A stretch of 64,000 nucleotides of DNA, taken from contig JBAZNL010000007.1 of NCBI GenBank assembly GCA_041649275.1, forward strand, positions 1-64,000. The letters are read 5' to 3'. The DNA comes from Candidatus Izemoplasmatales bacterium (GTDB lineage: Bacteria > Bacillota_I > Bacilli_A > Izemoplasmatales > Hujiaoplasmataceae). Positions within the stretch are counted from its first letter, which is position 1, and every line of letters begins with the position of its first letter. The position numbers and the translations under genes are program-made. The notes under the pieces are model-generated. The model had not been told where the DNA came from. It saw only the letters and a program-made list of their open reading frames with translations, and searched no databases. Shown one piece after another: positions 61,775 through 64,000 of this stretch.

Positions 61775-61800
61775 AAAAAACGCGAGAAATCGCGTTTTTT
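61775..61800. terminator. bidirectional terminator
   Basis: AAAAAACGCG (61775-61784) pairs with CGCGTTTTTT (61791-61800) between the convergent membrane-protein and esterase genes. Confidence 0.9.
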
Positions 61801-61803
61801 CAT

Positions 61804-62742
61804 TCATTCTGATTTCACCTGGAAGCGTTCGCGAAGGACGTCGCATCGATGGTTCAGGACGTCGACGACGAAGGGGGCGGGATACTCCTGCTCGAAGGCA
61901 TGGTAAGCTCCCTTGACGACGTTCAGGATCGTCGGTACGCCCGCGTTATCGAGTCGACGGGCGTAGGCGACGCCCTCGTCGCGAAGACAGTCGATCTCCG
62001 CCGGTTCGACGTACGCCGGCGGAAGACCCGCGAGCGTCTTCGCCTGCAGCGGCGAGGCGTAGCCGTCCCCACCGGGATCGGCTCCTCCCAGATAGAGGTC
62101 CCACATCTGTCGGTTGGCTTCCGTGGACCACGTGCCGTCCGGATATTCCCTCAGGCTCCGACCCGTCTGAAGGCGGTCGGTCACCGGATAGACGAGCATC
62201 TGGAACGCAATCGGGAATTCCTTGCGGTCGCGTGCCATGAGCGCCGTCGCCGCCGCCAGGCAGCCGCCGGCGCTGTCGCCGTAGACGACCAGGCGCGTCG
62301 GATCGAACCCGAGGGCGGACGCATGGCCCGCGATCCACTTCGTCGCCGCGTAGCAGTCCTCGACCGGGATCGGGAACTTGTTTCGGTAGGAGGTTCGGTA
62401 GGCGGGAAGAAAGACGCGGCAGTGGAGCGCGTCCGCAAAGAAGCAGGCGTTCTGGAAATGCATCTTCGAAAACCCCCCGAAGAAACCGCCGCCGTGCAGG
62501 TAGACGATCGCCGGGGCGTCGGGGGCGACGGCCCTCCCTTCGACAACGAAGCAGTCGATCTCGGCATCCTGGAACCCCGGCACGAGGATCTTCCGGATCG
62601 AGGTGCCGAGGATCGGACGGAACCGTCGCGCGTGCGTGTCGTTCATCCGGAAGAACAGCCGGAGGAGCGGATGGGTGAGGCGCATCCTGCCGGTGCCGAT
62701 CGCCGGTCCCTTCAGACCCGCCGCATAGGGATATCTCGTCAT
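61804..62742 (-). CDS. HSL-family alpha/beta hydrolase (acetyl esterase-like)
   Basis: A 312-residue cytosolic esterase of the hormone-sensitive-lipase group. IVYLHGGGFFGG is the oxyanion HGGG motif, YGDSAGGCLAAA holds the Ser, PAEIDCLRDEG the Asp and KGAYHAFEQE the His. Members deacylate small esters such as acetylated sugars or antibiotics. The ATG has GGGAGGCG upstream. Transcribed alone. A deacetylase role for carbohydrate esters is plausible but not shown. Confidence 0.92.
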   Translation of the reverse strand: MTRYPYAAGLKGPAIGTGRMRLTHPLLRLFFRMNDTHARRFRPILGTSIRKILVPGFQDAEIDCFVVEGRAVAPDAPAIVYLHGGGFFGGFSKMHFQNACFFADALHCRVFLPAYRTSYRNKFPIPVEDCYAATKWIAGHASALGFDPTRLVVYGDSAGGCLAAATALMARDRKEFPIAFQMLVYPVTDRLQTGRSLREYPDGTWSTEANRQMWDLYLGGADPGGDGYASPLQAKTLAGLPPAYVEPAEIDCLRDEGVAYARRLDNAGVPTILNVVKGAYHAFEQEYPAPFVVDVLNHRCDVLRERFQVKSE

Positions 62743-62775
62743 CTTCGCCTCCCGGACGCGAACGCGTCCTCCTGT

Positions 62776-62804
62776 ATGATAGCATGCGCACGCGCGTTTG
62801 GAAA
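62776..62804 (-). promoter_or_regulatory. promoter of the HSL-type esterase gene
   Basis: TTTCCA (62799-62804) and TATCAT (62776-62781) on the minus strand, 17-bp spacer; weak -35. Confidence 0.45.
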
Positions 62805-62814
62805 GGACGTCGTT

Positions 62815-62847
62815 GAAAAAACGACGACCCGCCGGAGCGGGTCGTCG
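62815..62847 (-). terminator. terminator of gtrA-like gene
   Basis: An 11-bp perfect stem (62822-62832 with 62837-62847) with a CGGA-type loop and a six-T run in the minus direction. Confidence 0.9.
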
Positions 62848-62854
62848 GAATGGT

Positions 62855-63307
62855 TCACTCGTGCTTCTGCTCCGCCTTCGTCCTGGCCTTCATCGCCAGA
62901 TCGTTGGAGTCGATCGAGTCGCGGAAGACGTAGAAGCGCTGGTAGAGGAATTCGAGGACGAAGTTCAGGAGCATGTTGATGCCGGTGACGAGATAGTCGT
63001 TCCAGAACAGGTCGCCGACGAGGTATTCTCCGAGGATCGTCGACGCCGGCGTGAAGAACACGTAGAAGGCGAACGCCTTGACCATCGCCGGTCCCACGTC
63101 GGTCGCCGACTTGAAGGTGAAGCGGCGGTTGAAGGTGAAGTTCCAGACGATCGAAAGCGCGAGCGCGATCAGATAGCGCGGCCAGTAGGGAAGCCCCGTC
63201 CATTCCGTCAGGATCGCGAAGGACCCGATCTGGATGAGACCTGCGGATGCGGCGAACATGACGTATTTCAACGACCGGACGATTTCCTGCTTCTTTTGCT
63301 GTTCCAT
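62855..63307 (-). CDS. GtrA family membrane protein
   Basis: A 150-residue protein with four helices of the GtrA/PF04138 family. Signatures: SLKYVMFAASAGLIQIGSF at the start, ALALSIVWNFTFNRRFTF in the second helix and LNFVLEFLYQRFYVFRDS at the end. Members are thought to move lipid-linked sugars across the membrane for cell-surface polysaccharide decoration. ATG 63307 has AAGGAG upstream. It lies 54 bp after the truncated minus-strand gene, possibly in one unit with it. Confidence 0.9.
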   Translation of the reverse strand: MEQQKKQEIVRSLKYVMFAASAGLIQIGSFAILTEWTGLPYWPRYLIALALSIVWNFTFNRRFTFKSATDVGPAMVKAFAFYVFFTPASTILGEYLVGDLFWNDYLVTGINMLLNFVLEFLYQRFYVFRDSIDSNDLAMKARTKAEQKHE

Positions 63308-63361
63308 GGGAACTCCTTGTCTCCCGCCGGTCGGCACCGGTGGGGCTCGATGTTTTCTCGT

Positions 63362-64000
63362 CTATGCCTGGAGCATCGTTCCGAGCGCGTCGAACGAGGA
63401 TGCCTCCTCGTCGCGAAGCAGGACGACGATGTTCTTGTCGAAGCGGGTGTGGCCGACGACGCGATAGGTCGCCGCCATGATGTCGACGAACTCCGCGCGG
63501 TTCGTCCTCGTCATCATCAGGTTGAGCGCGAGGAAGCGGATGAAGACGTACGTGCCGGCGAGCGCGGTGAATTCGTCCGAAAGCCCGGTCCCGTGGTCGC
63601 CCCGGGGGAACTGCCGGAAGAACAGGTCGTTCACCAGCATCTTCTCGAAGAGGATCTCGTGGTCGGGAAGGATCGCCGTGAAATGAGCCGTGGCCGCGCG
63701 GTACTTCGCCTCGATCTCGCCGTCAACGTAGTAGGCCTCGACGCTTTCGCAGAAGGCCGCGATCGACCGGTTGTTCTCGATGAACCAGCGGCCGACGTTC
63801 ATCATCGTCCGATATGTTCCGGGAATGTCGGAGGCAAAGGCGGGAACGCTGAGGTCGACGGTTCCCGGGTCGACGCCCGGATCGCGATCGAGGGCGGAAA
63901 GCAGTTTTCCGACCATCAGGATCCGCGTCTGAAGCGGAAACGCCCGATCCGTCAGGATGGCGAGGCAGAAGGCGCGGACGCGGACGTAGGCCGCCGCTTC
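63362..64000 (-). CDS. 5'-truncated FliB-like (lysine-N-methylase-type) protein
   Basis: The frame is open from the right edge to the stop at 63362, giving at least 212 residues; an internal ATG at 63916 is not needed as start. The visible part is helical: a VEAYYVDGEIEAKYRAA stretch, EILFEKMLVNDLFFRQFP, then YVFIRFLALNLMMTRTNR and VVGHTRFDKNIVVLL. This resembles the C-terminal part of flagellin lysine-N-methylases (FliB) in Clostridia, where a nylv-x-fP pattern and a final R/H helix recur. The Cys-rich N-terminus of FliB is beyond the edge. No flagellar gene is seen. Confidence 0.5.
   Translation of the reverse strand, partial: EAAAYVRVRAFCLAILTDRAFPLQTRILMVGKLLSALDRDPGVDPGTVDLSVPAFASDIPGTYRTMMNVGRWFIENNRSIAAFCESVEAYYVDGEIEAKYRAATAHFTAILPDHEILFEKMLVNDLFFRQFPRGDHGTGLSDEFTALAGTYVFIRFLALNLMMTRTNRAEFVDIMAATYRVVGHTRFDKNIVVLLRDEEASSFDALGTMLQA

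Noticed and set aside
1..64000. tRNA, rRNA, insertion sequence, prophage or CRISPR elements
   Set aside because: Both strands were read for tRNA-like cloverleaf ends, transposase motifs and short regular repeats; none was convincing.

Overview
The window is G+C-rich DNA (about two thirds G+C by eye) from a monoderm, probably anaerobic, carbohydrate-degrading bacterium of the Bacillota/Mycoplasmatota type. This placement is inferred from several signs: AGGAGG-type ribosome sites, sigma-A style promoters (TTGACA/TATAAT with 17-bp spacers), catabolite-control-like operators, lipoproteins with Thr-rich tethers, a B12-dependent class II ribonucleotide reductase, an AmrS radical-SAM enzyme and a heliorhodopsin. 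An uncultured high-GC relative of Izemoplasma/Acholeplasma or a related Firmicute is a reasonable guess, but no rRNA gene is present to settle it. Gene density is very high; only one gap exceeds 300 bp (22792-23261).

Layout. 1-7000: a truncated gene end, a cytochrome-b5-domain lipoprotein, then minus-strand housekeeping and surface genes (membrane protein + MsrB, MFS exporter, MATE exporter, rhomboid protease, sialate O-acetylesterase-like lipoprotein). 6984-16624: a seven-gene minus-strand operon behind one promoter with a cre-like operator. It encodes a membrane-anchored and a cytosolic member of one unrecognised enzyme-like family, a sugar isomerase/epimerase, a GPH sugar symporter, a GH88/GH105-type unsaturated-uronide hydrolase, a GH1 beta-glycosidase and a metallophosphoesterase. 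It looks like a complete polysaccharide-uptake and degradation locus, with the paralogous pair as candidate new polysaccharide-active enzymes. 16650-23260: an RlmL-like rRNA methyltransferase, the AmmeMemoRadiSam pair (AmrS and a MEMO-AMMECR1 fusion), class II ribonucleotide reductase, and an unexplained structured noncoding stretch.

23200-46800: the centrepiece. A cytoplasmic GH144-type beta-1,2-glucanase-like enzyme and a LacI regulator form one unit. A ~19-kb operon follows: GH94 phosphorylase, two solute-binding proteins, a permease pair, an NHL-TPR-YIP1 membrane protein, a DUF5696 protein, a second permease pair, a surface GH144 lipoprotein and an 856-residue lipoprotein with five ~130-residue repeats. 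Perfect CGAAACGTTTCG palindromes sit at the starts of both units. A convergent GH3 beta-glucosidase has its own operator. The set reads as import and phosphorolysis of a beta-glucan, with beta-1,2-glucan (sophoro-oligosaccharides) the best guess. No ABC ATPase is encoded, so a shared MsmX-like ATPase elsewhere is implied.

46850-64000: small transcription units. These include a YwaF-like membrane protein, a VOC protein, an alpha/beta hydrolase with a tocopherol-cyclase-like protein, a PPC/DUF296 protein, a heliorhodopsin, a squalene-cyclase-like toroid protein, a second GPH symporter with a GNAT protein, an EamA transporter, RidA, and a YheO-like regulator/aminotransferase/NhaC operon. The end carries a membrane protein with a near-consensus promoter, an HSL-type esterase, GtrA and a truncated FliB-like protein. 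No tRNA, rRNA, CRISPR array, insertion sequence or phage gene was seen.
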